From Promethearchaeota archaeon (GTDB lineage Archaea > Asgardarchaeota > Lokiarchaeia > Sigyniarchaeales > SOKP01), in NCBI GenBank assembly GCA_016839765.1, contig JAEOTP010000049.1:1-57176 (forward strand): a stretch of DNA of 57,176 nt, written 5' to 3'. Both the position numbers and the translations under genes were made by a program. Shown in pieces: positions 1 through 7,555 of the stretch (within the stretch, counting starts at the first letter, position 1; the number at the start of each line of letters is the position of its first letter). The notes under the pieces are model-generated. The model ran no database searches. It was not told where the DNA came from and saw nothing but the letters and a program-made list of their open reading frames with translations.

Positions 1-570
1 GGATTCTATCTGTCAGGTATGTTGGATGACTGAGGGTAAGGGAAAATCAGTACGAGAGGAACATTTTGCCGGCGCCTCTGGTGTACCGGTTGTCTGACAA
101 GGCATTGCCGGGCAGCTACGCGCTAACGGATAAGTGCTGAAAGCATCTAAGCACGAAGCCGGTCCTGAAAATAGTCATCCAATCTTATCTCACACCGTAA
201 CGAAGCATTTTCATGGATTTCAGCTGATAAAGGTTGAAAGGTCTGCCTGTGAAAACCATAGTAAACCGTAAATGCACACATAGTGCAGAAGTGTCATAGT
301 TGGAATGTATGGAGTGTGGAGTGACAAGAGTGGGGCGCGGTGACGCGAACCATGGGGATGAGACGAGCGCACCCGTAAAAGACGGGGTTAGTGAGGTGGG
401 GGTGTACGTAGGGAGCTTTCGGGTGACCTATTCAGCCCGCCACTCTCAACCGCGCGAGTGTGTGGCATTCGAAAGAGGATTTAAGGATTCAGGCTTAGAG
501 CATTCAAGGCTTGTGTAAAGAAGATGGTAAATGAGATGATGGTTAGTAAAAGAAGGAGTGTGTTCCTGTA
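1..570 (+). rRNA. 23S ribosomal RNA, 3' portion (5' truncated by window)
   Basis: This is the 3' end of a large-subunit rRNA. The universally conserved sarcin-ricin loop (AGTACGAGAGGAAC) is at about 49-62, followed by the H96/H97 region, with GCTGAAAGCATCTAAGCACG at about 137-156. In a bacterial 23S only about 120 nt remain after that point, but here recognisable 3'-terminal helix sequence (GTGTAAAG followed by GAGATGATGGTTAGTAAAAG) appears only near 512-556. The exact 3' end cannot be fixed by eye and is placed at about 570. No 5S gene follows immediately; a small protein gene starts at 639. Confidence 0.93.
165..505 (+). other. enlarged LSU rRNA expansion (ES39 position)
   Basis: About 340 nt are inserted between the H97 core sequence and the terminal helices, at the place of expansion segment 39 (helix 98). 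Short stable hairpins are visible: CGCG-GTGA-CGCG at 336-347 with a GNRA loop, and CCCGT-AAAAG-ACGGG at 372-386. The segment is markedly more GC-rich than the protein-coding DNA around it, as expected for structured rRNA. Very large ES9 and ES39 segments are known from Asgard LSU rRNA, so this supports the lineage call. A 72-codon open frame within it (300-518) is taken to be fortuitous. Borders are approximate. Confidence 0.75.
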
Positions 571-638
571 AGTAATTATTTTTAAAATTTTTATTAAAAA
601 TAGAAAAATTTTTCATTAATCCTAAACCTGTAATATTT

Positions 639-779
639 ATGAAGGATAGCTATTTATCAGGGCCTAAATATTGCCCAGAATGCGGGAAAGAATTAGAATC
701 TTACGCTAATAGATGTAAATATTGTGATATAGAATTTGGTAATAGAAACCAAAGAAAAAGATCACAGAAAAATAAATAA
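639..779 (+). CDS. 46-aa zinc-ribbon protein
   Basis: A short ATG-started frame encodes a 46-residue protein with the pattern CPECG at residues 12-16 and CKYC at 27-30, that is two CxxC knuckles about 12 residues apart, typical of a minimal zinc ribbon. The C-terminus is strongly basic (RNQRKRSQKNK), suggesting nucleic-acid contact. It sits directly behind the 23S gene and ends one base before the convergent gene at 781-1068. The cysteine spacing makes a real gene likely despite the size. Function unknown. Confidence 0.6.
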   Translation: MKDSYLSGPKYCPECGKELESYANRCKYCDIEFGNRNQRKRSQKNK

Positions 780-780
780 A

Positions 781-1068
781 TTACAAATAGAATGTAGGTT
801 TAGTACTCTTTTTGAACATTTTACTTTTAAATAAGATGTCTTTTTCTGCTATTAACCAGCAAAGAACATCATAAGGAGGTTTAGAAAAAAATATTCTTGC
901 AGCTCTTTTTCTTATTTTTTCTGTTTGAGGTCTTATAAAGTTGAATTGAATAAATAATTCCCTTTCAGCGAGCATCCAACACAAAGTATCATAAGGATGA
1001 CTTTTTTGGGAAAGAAAATAGGCAGCAGTGTTAATTTGGTTTTTTAAATTATTGGGTATTTCACTCAT
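781..1068 (-). CDS. tandem DUF2934-like small protein
   Basis: A 95-residue protein built of two copies of one motif. Copy one (about residues 12-38) carries AAYFLSQ followed by YDTLCWMLAEREL; copy two (about 53-79) carries RAARIFFSK then YDVLCWLIAEKDI. The layout of an Ala-containing helix, a short turn with Pro-Tyr-Asp and then a Trp-x3-Glu helix resembles the small DUF2934 helical motif known mainly from bacterial proteins. No catalytic residues are apparent. It converges on the zinc-ribbon gene at 639-779 and has an AT-rich upstream region. Function unknown; the family link is by eye. Confidence 0.6.
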   Translation of the reverse strand: MSEIPNNLKNQINTAAYFLSQKSHPYDTLCWMLAERELFIQFNFIRPQTEKIRKRAARIFFSKPPYDVLCWLIAEKDILFKSKMFKKSTKPTFYL

Positions 1069-1216
1069 TTTTTCAATAAGAAATATGGTAATGCGATTTA
1101 AAAAATTTATTTATCATAAATAAAATTATTAAAGAAAAAAAGTAGTACAATATCAAATATTAAAAAATAGAAAAACCACTCTAAACTTAAATTAGTTATC
1201 ATCAATTAATAATGGA

Positions 1217-1435
1217 ATGAAGCATAAAAGTTTAAATCTCCTGAATTTATCTTCAGAAAAGCATATTAGAGAAAGAAATTGTTTTAGGTGTGGAAAGGAG
1301 TTAACATTTGAAGACTTTTTGAAGAATAAAGGAGTAAGTGATAAAGAGGAATTTATTAAAATATGGAATTGCAAATACATTGAGTTGTTTTGTTGTCGCT
1401 GTTATAATCTAAAAATGAAATATAATTCATTTTAA
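1217..1435 (+). CDS. small cysteine-pair protein, hypothetical
   Basis: A 72-residue protein with NCFRCGKEL near residue 21 and CCRCYNL near 59, giving two CxxC pairs about 35 residues apart, the arrangement of a treble-clef or zinc-ribbon fold. It begins with ATG about 20 nt after an AT-rich stretch with no strong ribosome binding site. The opposite-strand frame over the same DNA lacks such a pattern and is treated as a shadow. The function is unknown; nucleic-acid binding is only a guess. Confidence 0.5.
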   Translation: MKHKSLNLLNLSSEKHIRERNCFRCGKELTFEDFLKNKGVSDKEEFIKIWNCKYIELFCCRCYNLKMKYNSF

Positions 1436-1551
1436 GGGAATATTAATGGTTACGGCTTTTTCTTTCTCAATCGTTTAAAATAGAAAAGTAAACATTTAAT
1501 AACACTTGAATATAAATTATTGATAAATTCTTATTAAATGTGTGGGAAATA

Positions 1552-1986
1552 ATGCCAAAGTTAGAAATGAAAATCGAATTAAAGGCGCCTGTTGAAAAAG
1601 TTTATGGAATCTTAAATGATTATATGGGTTTGCCAATATGGAATATAGTAGTAAAAGAAATAGAACAACTTGAGCCAAAGAAGTATTTCATTAAATCAAA
1701 CGTAGGAGATATAATGAATATAGAAATAGAAAACATTCCAAATAAGAGAATGACATCTATCCAAGAAGGAAGTCCTATGGAAAAAATTGGATATATCTTT
1801 AAACCGCTAGGTGATAAAACAGAGGTTACAATATGGACTGAATTTGAATTAGAAAATCAAAGAAGCGTTCTTGGAATCGCTACTGACTTATTCTTGAAAA
1901 GCTTAAAGGTGTATGTCGACTATATCATGGCAGGCGGAAAACCTGAAGAATATAAAAAGTCTTTTGAAGAAATTAAGAATGCATAA
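1552..1986 (+). CDS. SRPBCC/START-like ligand-binding protein
   Basis: A protein of 144 residues (148 from an upstream GTG at 1540) with the outline of the polyketide cyclase/START-like fold: an opening strand MKIELKAPVEKVYGIL, helix with DYMGLPIWN, a run of beta strands, TEVTIWTEFEL, and a long C-terminal helix ending KSFEEIKNA. That order is typical of SRPBCC proteins that enclose a hydrophobic ligand. I prefer the ATG at 1552 because the opening strand directly follows it. No membrane segment is present, so it is probably cytoplasmic. The ligand is unknown. It stands alone with its own AT-rich upstream region containing TATAAATTA near 1511. Confidence 0.7.
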   Translation: MPKLEMKIELKAPVEKVYGILNDYMGLPIWNIVVKEIEQLEPKKYFIKSNVGDIMNIEIENIPNKRMTSIQEGSPMEKIGYIFKPLGDKTEVTIWTEFELENQRSVLGIATDLFLKSLKVYVDYIMAGGKPEEYKKSFEEIKNA

Positions 1987-2074
1987 AACAAATTCTTCAT
2001 AATAAGTTATACTTTCTTAATATTTTTTTTAAAAATTCTTCACTATTCAATATTGGTCCCTATAACTCTAAAAT

Positions 2075-2299
2075 ATGATTAATTTATTTTTTATTTTAAG
2101 AATAAATTTTAATGATTTAATTGGAATTGAAATAAAGAGCAATACTGCAATAAAAAGGGAAGATTGGGAAAATTTAAGAGAATTTAGAAAAGCACCATTT
2201 AAAAAAAGGTATTTAGAAATAATAGAGACGGATAAAATGCTTGAAAATGAACTAAAAACAGAAATTCTAAAATTAAATTCTCAAAATAAAAATTGTTAA
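2075..2299 (+). CDS. short hypothetical ORF
   Basis: A 74-codon ATG frame that ends in a charged, helical segment (REDWENLREFRKAPFKKRYL, then LENELKTEILKL). The hydrophobic first dozen residues could be a strand or weak membrane segment. I recognise no family and see no convincing ribosome binding site. It may be a small real gene or chance; nothing in the opposite strand competes. Confidence 0.3.
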   Translation: MINLFFILRINFNDLIGIEIKSNTAIKREDWENLREFRKAPFKKRYLEIIETDKMLENELKTEILKLNSQNKNC

Positions 2300-2437
2300 G
2301 ATATATCTTTTTATAAAATTCTAATATCTAAAAATTTAAAAATTTAAAATTTACTATAAAAGCAGTAAAGAATTTTGATAGAGTAATTTTTTTATTCAAG
2401 ACAGTAATATCCATTCAAGATATTACGGGGTTGAGCG

Positions 2438-3817
2438 ATGCCGTATTTTCACATTAATGGTATAGGATTTAATTGTGGTTATAATAAATTAAACTGTCCT
2501 AAAATTCTTAATTCATGTTATGAATGTATTGAAAAGCGACTATCAACTATGGGATTTGAAATTAATCAAGAATTCAGAATCTTTGAAATTGAATCTGATG
2601 AAAAGCGCTTAAAAATAGAAAGAGAACAAATATGGCAGAAATTCTTAGATGTTTTAAATATTAAACATATTATTATTATGGATAAAGAATCGGGCTTACC
2701 TATTTTAAATTATGCGGTTTCAGGAGTAGAAATAGATCCTGGATTATTAAGTGGATTCATTCAAGCAAATATAACTTTTTCTGAATCAGAACAGGTATCT
2801 CCTAATAGAACAAGCTCGGTTGTAGAACAGCTTTTTTATGAATTTCAATATAAAAGTTTTAATATTTTATTAAGAAATGGAGAATATATTAGGCTCTGTT
2901 TAATACTTGACCATAAAGCCAGTGATAGTATGAGATATCAAATGCTTCAATTCTTAGGTGAATTTGAAGATACTTTTAAAGAAGATTTATTGAAATTTCA
3001 AGATACAGGGGCTATCGATTTTGATGAGATGATAGAGTATATAGTTAAATCATTCAATGTAAATTTAGTCTTTCCAATGACTCTAGCTCATTCAATTCCG
3101 CCCCATGAAATTAAAAAGATTACTAAAATTTCAATTCAAAAAGCAATTTATAATTTAGCAAAAGAACTTCTGATTTCAAAACCATTCTTCTTTATAAATA
3201 GATTGCTAAATCAAGTAAAAAATATTGTAAATATTGATGCAGACATAGTTCTCTTTGAAATAAATAAACTCCTAGAGCGAAAAATAATTGTCCCTACTAA
3301 GCTTGAAGCTGTAATAAATAAAATTGAAACAACACAAGAAGCTAATCATAAAAAAATTAACTCAATTAAACCTATTTCTTCAATTATCATCACAGATAGC
3401 GATCTTGAGCAATTAAAAGCAAACATAGAATCTATAGATGAATTTACTGCAAAAAAGTTAATAAAGGAGTTTATGAAAAAAGGTAAAACTGCTGAAAAGG
3501 ATCGAGCCTACCAAGTTGCTAATAAAGAGTATAATAAAGCGCTTTTTATTGCTAAAGAACTCAAATTGAAGGATCAAATCTATAAAATTTCAAACACCAT
3601 TTTCGAACTTGATAATACAAGTAAAAAAGTCGAATTAGATTTTGCTTTAGAAAAAGCAGAGAATTACGAAAAAAATAAAGACTATATCAATAGCATTCAT
3701 TTTTATCAAAAAGCAGTAAAATTACTTGAAAAATTTCTAATTTATAATTTAGCAGATGCAGATTCTCAGCTCAAGAAATTAAAAAAGAAAATTATTAAAT
3801 TAAGAGAAGAAATTTAA
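2438..3817 (+). CDS. longin-like domain protein with N-terminal Cys motif and C-terminal TPR-like helices
   Basis: A 459-residue, soluble, three-part protein. Residues 13-30 hold C13, C20, C27 and C30, a likely zinc site. Residues about 70-210 (IKHIIIMDKESGLPILNY, later GLLSGFI, FNILLRNGEYIRLCLILD and FEDTFKEDL) match in order and spacing the proteins at 6165-6602 and 50989-51756; the strand-turn-strand, helix, strands, helix order is that of a longin/roadblock-type alpha-beta domain used elsewhere to regulate GTPases. A helical linker follows. Residues about 340-450 contain two TPR-like helix pairs (YQVANKEYNKALFIAKEL; YINSIHFYQKAVKLLEKF). Such proteins are characteristic of Asgard archaea. 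The partner is unknown. Confidence 0.6.
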   Translation: MPYFHINGIGFNCGYNKLNCPKILNSCYECIEKRLSTMGFEINQEFRIFEIESDEKRLKIEREQIWQKFLDVLNIKHIIIMDKESGLPILNYAVSGVEIDPGLLSGFIQANITFSESEQVSPNRTSSVVEQLFYEFQYKSFNILLRNGEYIRLCLILDHKASDSMRYQMLQFLGEFEDTFKEDLLKFQDTGAIDFDEMIEYIVKSFNVNLVFPMTLAHSIPPHEIKKITKISIQKAIYNLAKELLISKPFFFINRLLNQVKNIVNIDADIVLFEINKLLERKIIVPTKLEAVINKIETTQEANHKKINSIKPISSIIITDSDLEQLKANIESIDEFTAKKLIKEFMKKGKTAEKDRAYQVANKEYNKALFIAKELKLKDQIYKISNTIFELDNTSKKVELDFALEKAENYEKNKDYINSIHFYQKAVKLLEKFLIYNLADADSQLKKLKKKIIKLREEI

Positions 3818-3820
3818 ATA

Positions 3821-3880
3821 TCGCTTAACTAGAACTAGAAAACCTTCGCTGAACTAGAAAACGCTGAACTAGAAAACCTA
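3821..3880. repeat. short imperfect tandem repeat (CGCTGAACTAGAAAAC)
   Basis: Three imperfect copies of a roughly 16-20 nt unit, CGCT(T/G)AACTAGAA..AAC, lie between the stop codon of the gene ending at 3817 and that of the convergent gene at 3892. The last two copies are almost identical. The unit has no dyad symmetry, so it does not look like a terminator; slippage is the simplest explanation. Confidence 0.6.
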
Positions 3881-3891
3881 TTTGAATGACT

Positions 3892-4677
3892 TTATAATCT
3901 ATAATAATCGATTCTTCTATCATTAAATAAATCATTATAGTCATTTAACTTTTTATTTCTTGCATTAATAACTTTAATATCTCTGAAATCTAAAAATAAT
4001 TCATCACTTGGTGCTCGGGAAAGCACTTCGCCATTATACGAGGTAATCTGGCTTGCTCCAGTGAATAGAAAGTTGTCAGACCCTCGCTTTTCTTCACCAA
4101 TCCTGTTGGATGTAACTGCATAGACTCTATTCTCTAAACAACGGATGACCATAGCTTTCTGGCAATATGGAAGCACTAAATTTGCAGGATGAGCTATTAT
4201 ATCCGCTCCAAGAAGAGAGAGAGATCGCATCGTTTCTGGGAAAAACCAATCAAAGCAAATCATCATGCCAATTTTAAATCCTTTAATTTCAAAAACATTT
4301 AAAGCCAAATTTCCTTGTTTAAACCATAATTTCTCTTTATAATAAAGATGTAATTTCCGATAAATTCCAATTATATTTTTATTTAATATCATCAATGCAG
4401 AATTATAAATATCATCTCCAACTTTTTCTATAAAACCACCAACAATTATAGCACCGGTTTTTTTCGAGATATCTTTTAGAAAGTTGGCAGTTTCCCCGTT
4501 TTTACCTTCTGCTAGATTATCAACTTCTTTTCTAGAGATAAATGTATAACCCGTGGCAAAAAGTTCAGGTAAAACAATCAAATCTGCCTTCTTCTTAGTT
4601 ATTAATTCCTCTATTTGTTCAAAATTTTTCCTTTTGTTTCCAAATATTGGAGAACTTTGAACATAACCAATTTTCAT
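3892..4677 (-). CDS. carbon-nitrogen hydrolase (nitrilase superfamily)
   Basis: A 261-residue cytoplasmic amidohydrolase of the CN-hydrolase family. The Glu-Lys-Cys triad is visible: E38 in LPELFATGY, K108 in YRKLHLY and C141 in MMICFDWFFPE. Length and motif spacing fit the omega-amidase/N-carbamoyl-amine hydrolase branch rather than true nitrilases. The last 20 residues (NDYNDLFNDRRIDYYRL) match the usual end of this family. It is divergent from the AN1 gene at 5034 and convergent with the longin-TPR gene. Substrate specificity cannot be told from sequence; nothing nearby shows a pathway. Confidence 0.88.
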   Translation of the reverse strand: MKIGYVQSSPIFGNKRKNFEQIEELITKKKADLIVLPELFATGYTFISRKEVDNLAEGKNGETANFLKDISKKTGAIIVGGFIEKVGDDIYNSALMILNKNIIGIYRKLHLYYKEKLWFKQGNLALNVFEIKGFKIGMMICFDWFFPETMRSLSLLGADIIAHPANLVLPYCQKAMVIRCLENRVYAVTSNRIGEEKRGSDNFLFTGASQITSYNGEVLSRAPSDELFLDFRDIKVINARNKKLNDYNDLFNDRRIDYYRL

Positions 4678-4771
4678 AAGTTTACTTTATTCATCTTTAA
4701 AAATTAATATTGTTATTAATATGAGCAATTTCATAAATTGTTGTTATATTTGTTATATTAAAAGGGAGACC

Positions 4772-4872
4772 CCTGCCAAAAGACCAAATAATTGGTCATA
4801 ATCATATAAAAATAAGAATTGTAGTGAATTTTTATTCACCATCAAAAGACAAAAATCCAGGGTATTGGCAGG
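4772..4872. ncRNA. candidate structured element: three-stem inverted-repeat unit
   Basis: Within the 356-nt gap between divergent genes, an 8-bp outer stem CCTGCCAA (4772-4779) / TTGGCAGG (4865-4872) encloses two perfect 6-bp hairpins: GACCAA-ATAA-TTGGTC (4782-4797) and GTGAAT-TTTT-ATTCAC (4824-4839). Together they fold as a three-way junction of 101 nt. CAAAAGA appears near 4777 and again near 4842. It could be a small RNA, a leader of the AN1 gene 160 nt downstream, or a miniature inverted-repeat element; no target-site duplication is seen. The remainder of the gap is featureless AT-rich DNA. Confidence 0.45.
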
Positions 4873-5033
4873 AGCCATTTATGTATTTTTTTATGAATAT
4901 ATTTAATTTAAAGGATATTAACTCATCGTTTTATTTAAATAAGAATTTAACGTTATGATCTTATATTTTTAAAAATCTTAACTCTTTTTCGGAGTATTAA
5001 GAAAAAAAAATCTAAAATAAAATAAGGTATATT

Positions 5034-5525
5034 GTGTTGACAAAGTGTTTTCTTTGTAAATCCATTATTAATGGAATCCCTTATAGATGTAAATATTGTG
5101 GTCTAACATTTTGTAGCGAACACAGAATTCCAGAAAATCATTCATGTTCTTATGACTTAAGAATAGAATTGAATGAAGTTATATATGAGGATGCGTTAGA
5201 ATTTATGGACCAAAAATTAACAGTGGCTAAAATCTATGAGTATGTAACAAAAAAAGAGTTGAATAAAGCAGAAGCCATCAAATTACTAAATTATTTTATA
5301 GAAAAAAGCGAAAAGGTCGATGACAGAATAAATAGTTTAAGAGCTTTTGAACTACTTAATCTTAATAATAAGGAAGCGTATGGAATTCTCGAAAATAGTT
5401 TACTCTCAGATGAAAATCCTGAAGTTAGGAAAACAGCAGTAAAAGTTTTAATTAAAATTTTTCCAACAAAGAGTAAAACATTATTGAAATGGGCAATTAA
5501 TCATGATAACCAATTAAATTTATGA
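5034..5525 (+). CDS. AN1-type zinc finger protein with HEAT-like helices
   Basis: The protein has 163 residues and starts with GTG. Residues 5-38 form a canonical AN1 finger: C5, C8, C19, C22, C27, H30, H36, C38, with the diagnostic YCGLTFCSEHR. The rest is helical, and residues about 115-160 (LLSDENPEVRKTAVKVLIKI) look like a HEAT repeat. AN1 fingers in eukaryotes occur in ubiquitin- and stress-linked proteins and are recurrent in Asgard and some other archaea. The structured element at 4772-4872 lies upstream. Partner and role are not inferable. Confidence 0.8.
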   Translation: MLTKCFLCKSIINGIPYRCKYCGLTFCSEHRIPENHSCSYDLRIELNEVIYEDALEFMDQKLTVAKIYEYVTKKELNKAEAIKLLNYFIEKSEKVDDRINSLRAFELLNLNNKEAYGILENSLLSDENPEVRKTAVKVLIKIFPTKSKTLLKWAINHDNQLNL

Positions 5526-5560
5526 AAAAATAAATACATTTCAATTTTTAATAACTTTAA

Positions 5561-5989
5561 TTATCCTAGATCTCTTGATAACTCCATCGCTAGACTAAGA
5601 AACTCTCCATAAGTAATTGCATCTTGAAGATTTCCCTCTATACTAAGATCCCCTGCCATATAAGCACTAGTAGAATTAATTTCACCCTGCATCATTCCTC
5701 CCATGATCTCTTGCCTACAAGATAGGGTGTATGAGGGATCATCAACTTCCCCTTCCCCATAATCGAATTTCCCACCCCCTAATTTAATCCAGCATTTAAA
5801 ATCTGGGTCGCTAATTACAATTTGGGCAGAAAATTCATTAATGTCTTCTAATTCTTCTTTTAATTCTTCATTTTCCACAGATAATTGTTTGATGAATTCA
5901 TAAATTTTAAGTATATTCTCAGGTTTTTCGACGACTTTTTTATTATCATACAAATCTTTTATTTCAAGTGCTAATTTTACATCAACCAT
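5561..5989 (-). CDS. SCP2 sterol-transfer-like protein
   Basis: A 142-residue protein that fits the SCP2 fold: an N-terminal helix region (to about residue 50), strands with FSAQIVISDPDFKCWIKL, DPSYTLSCRQEIMGGMM, and the family-typical AYMAGDLSIEGNLQDAI segment near residues 108-124. SCP2 domains hold hydrophobic ligands such as lipids or acyl-CoA in a tunnel. No signal peptide is present. It converges on the AN1 gene with 35 nt between stops. The ligand in an archaeon is unknown. Confidence 0.8.
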   Translation of the reverse strand: MVDVKLALEIKDLYDNKKVVEKPENILKIYEFIKQLSVENEELKEELEDINEFSAQIVISDPDFKCWIKLGGGKFDYGEGEVDDPSYTLSCRQEIMGGMMQGEINSTSAYMAGDLSIEGNLQDAITYGEFLSLAMELSRDLG

Positions 5990-6164
5990 ATACTATCTCA
6001 TCTTTTTTATCATTTTTTTAAGTTTAAATCTCAATCTTAAAGAAATTAATTAATACTCTTTGAAGTATTTTTTCACTTCCTCTAAAAATCACAAATATTG
6101 AACTCCCTTATTTTTATTATTTTATTAAATTATATAGGATATAAAATTCACAGGTTACAAAAAA

Positions 6165-6602
6165 TTGACTATTGAAATTTTAAAGTCGGTATATAAAAGA
6201 AGGGAAAATAGATTTTTTGAGAATTTGTGGATAATTGAGAGAAAATCTGGTATTTGTATTTTTAATAAAGTTTTCAAAAGCATTAAAAAGAAACACCTCT
6301 CTATTGATTTAATATGTGGATTCCTTTCAGCAATCTCTATGCTTGCTTCAGAGGCTTTTGCGGAAGATATTAAGTATATTAAGCTCTCAAATAGCAAATT
6401 ATACTTTAAGTATACTACAAATTTCTTGTTTGTATTATCCATCCAAAATGAAAATCCATTTAACTCTCATAAAATTAAAACTCTAATTGATGATATTTCA
6501 GATTTGTTCATCTTTTATTATGATAAAGATTTCGAAAGTTGGGATAGGGATATTCGTCAATTTAAAGCTTTCTCTAAATACTTAGCAAATATAGTTTATT
6601 AA
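6165..6602 (+). CDS. small longin-like domain protein upstream of a GTPase
   Basis: A 145-residue protein starting with TTG (TTG ACT ATT GAA). The order is strand LWIIERKSGICIFNKVF, helix LICGFLSAISMLASEAF, strands with IKYIKL and FLFVLSIQ, then a C-terminal helix and DIRQFKAFSKYL. This matches the longin-like cores at 2438-3817 and 50989-51756. It stops 201 nt before the small GTPase at 6804 on the same strand. Eukaryotic longin and roadblock proteins act as GTPase regulators or platforms, so a functional pairing with that GTPase is inferred but not shown. The gap has its own TATA-like sequence, so co-transcription is uncertain. Confidence 0.6.
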   Translation: MTIEILKSVYKRRENRFFENLWIIERKSGICIFNKVFKSIKKKHLSIDLICGFLSAISMLASEAFAEDIKYIKLSNSKLYFKYTTNFLFVLSIQNENPFNSHKIKTLIDDISDLFIFYYDKDFESWDRDIRQFKAFSKYLANIVY

Positions 6603-6803
6603 AAGTATATTCTAAATTTTATACATTTAAAAGTTGATCTTTTTGTCAAAATGTAATAACTAATAAAATTTTATTTTGTTCTGATATTACAAAAACTATA
6701 CTTTAATCGAACTTTTTATATCTAAAATTACATAGATAACATTATTGAGGAATTTAGTGATTATTTAACATTACATTAGTTACATAGTAGTTGTGTTGAA
6801 ATT

Positions 6804-7322
6804 ATGCCCAAACCAAAAGTTTGTAAAACAATAATCGCGGGAGATGGAGGAGTTGGAAAGACCTCATTTTTGAATCGATTAGTCTATGATTATTTTAGTG
6901 ATGGTAATGAATTAACGAGAGGTGTTGATTTTTATTCAAAAATAACACAAGTTAATGGTACAGAATTTAATTTCATTATGTGGGATTTTGCTGGTCAACA
7001 TCAATTCAAAAAAATACTGGACGATTTCGTTGATGGTTCGATAGCAGCGTTTATTTTATTTGATCTTACTCGAATTAACACTCTTGAAAGCGTTTATGAA
7101 TGGATAAATAAATTAAAAGCATTTGGAAGAATTCCAATTATTATATTAGGAACAAAGTATGATCTAATAGATTCTGATACATGTAATTCATTGGATGATT
7201 ATATTTCAGATATTATTGTTTGTTACGAAAATGTAATTGAATATTTGAAAATTTCATCTAAGACAGGGCTTAATGTAAATCAAGCATATGATTTATTGAT
7301 TAAGAATTTAAATAATTTTTAA
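6804..7322 (+). CDS. Ras-superfamily small GTPase
   Basis: A 172-residue GTPase with all nucleotide-binding motifs: G1 GDGGVGKT (13-20), switch I threonine in ELTRGVDF (about 38), G3 WDFAGQ (60-65), G4 TKYD (117-120) and G5 ISSKTG (150-155). The residue after the G3 Gln is His (AGQH), not the Glu of Rab/Ras proteins, and G4 has Thr instead of Asn. There is no C-terminal prenylation cysteine, so membrane anchoring by lipid is not indicated. The longin-like gene lies upstream and a 62-codon basic ORF starts 16 nt downstream. Typical of the expanded GTPase set of Asgard archaea. Confidence 0.93.
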   Translation: MPKPKVCKTIIAGDGGVGKTSFLNRLVYDYFSDGNELTRGVDFYSKITQVNGTEFNFIMWDFAGQHQFKKILDDFVDGSIAAFILFDLTRINTLESVYEWINKLKAFGRIPIIILGTKYDLIDSDTCNSLDDYISDIIVCYENVIEYLKISSKTGLNVNQAYDLLIKNLNNF

Positions 7323-7337
7323 AAAATAAGAATATGT

Positions 7338-7526
7338 TTGAATTATTTCTTTCTCTATCAAAGCGGGTTTACATCAAAGCAAATTGTGAGAAAGATTTTT
7401 GGGAAAGAAAGTATATTTAAAATTATGACCGGTGGAGATATATCAAGAGAAAATTTGATTAGGTCTTTATTAAGATTACCCCCTCTTGACAAAAGGAAAT
7501 CTCGAAAAACAAAAGCAAAAAAATAA
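7338..7526 (+). CDS. small basic protein downstream of GTPase, hypothetical
   Basis: A 62-codon frame starting at TTG, 16 nt after the GTPase stop, so probably in the same transcript. The C-terminus is very basic (DKRKSRKTKAKK) and there is a helical IVRKIFGKESIFKI segment followed by SRENLIRSLLRLPP. No family recognised. An out-of-frame ATG at 7334 leads to a shorter 28-codon peptide. The start is uncertain. Confidence 0.4.
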   Translation: MNYFFLYQSGFTSKQIVRKIFGKESIFKIMTGGDISRENLIRSLLRLPPLDKRKSRKTKAKK

Positions 7527-7555
7527 ATTAGAGTTAGAAACTATTTATGTATAAA

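Noticed and set aside
300-518. 72-codon ORF
   Set aside because: It lies within the rRNA expansion segment between conserved 23S sequences; the frame is fortuitous in structured RNA DNA.
1192-1380. 62-codon minus-strand ORF
   Set aside because: It overlaps the plus-strand two-CxxC protein (1217-1435), which has a recognisable metal-binding pattern; the minus frame does not.
4772-4872. Rho-independent style terminator pair
   Set aside because: The hairpins lie between divergent gene starts, not behind stops, and lack a T-run after the outer stem.
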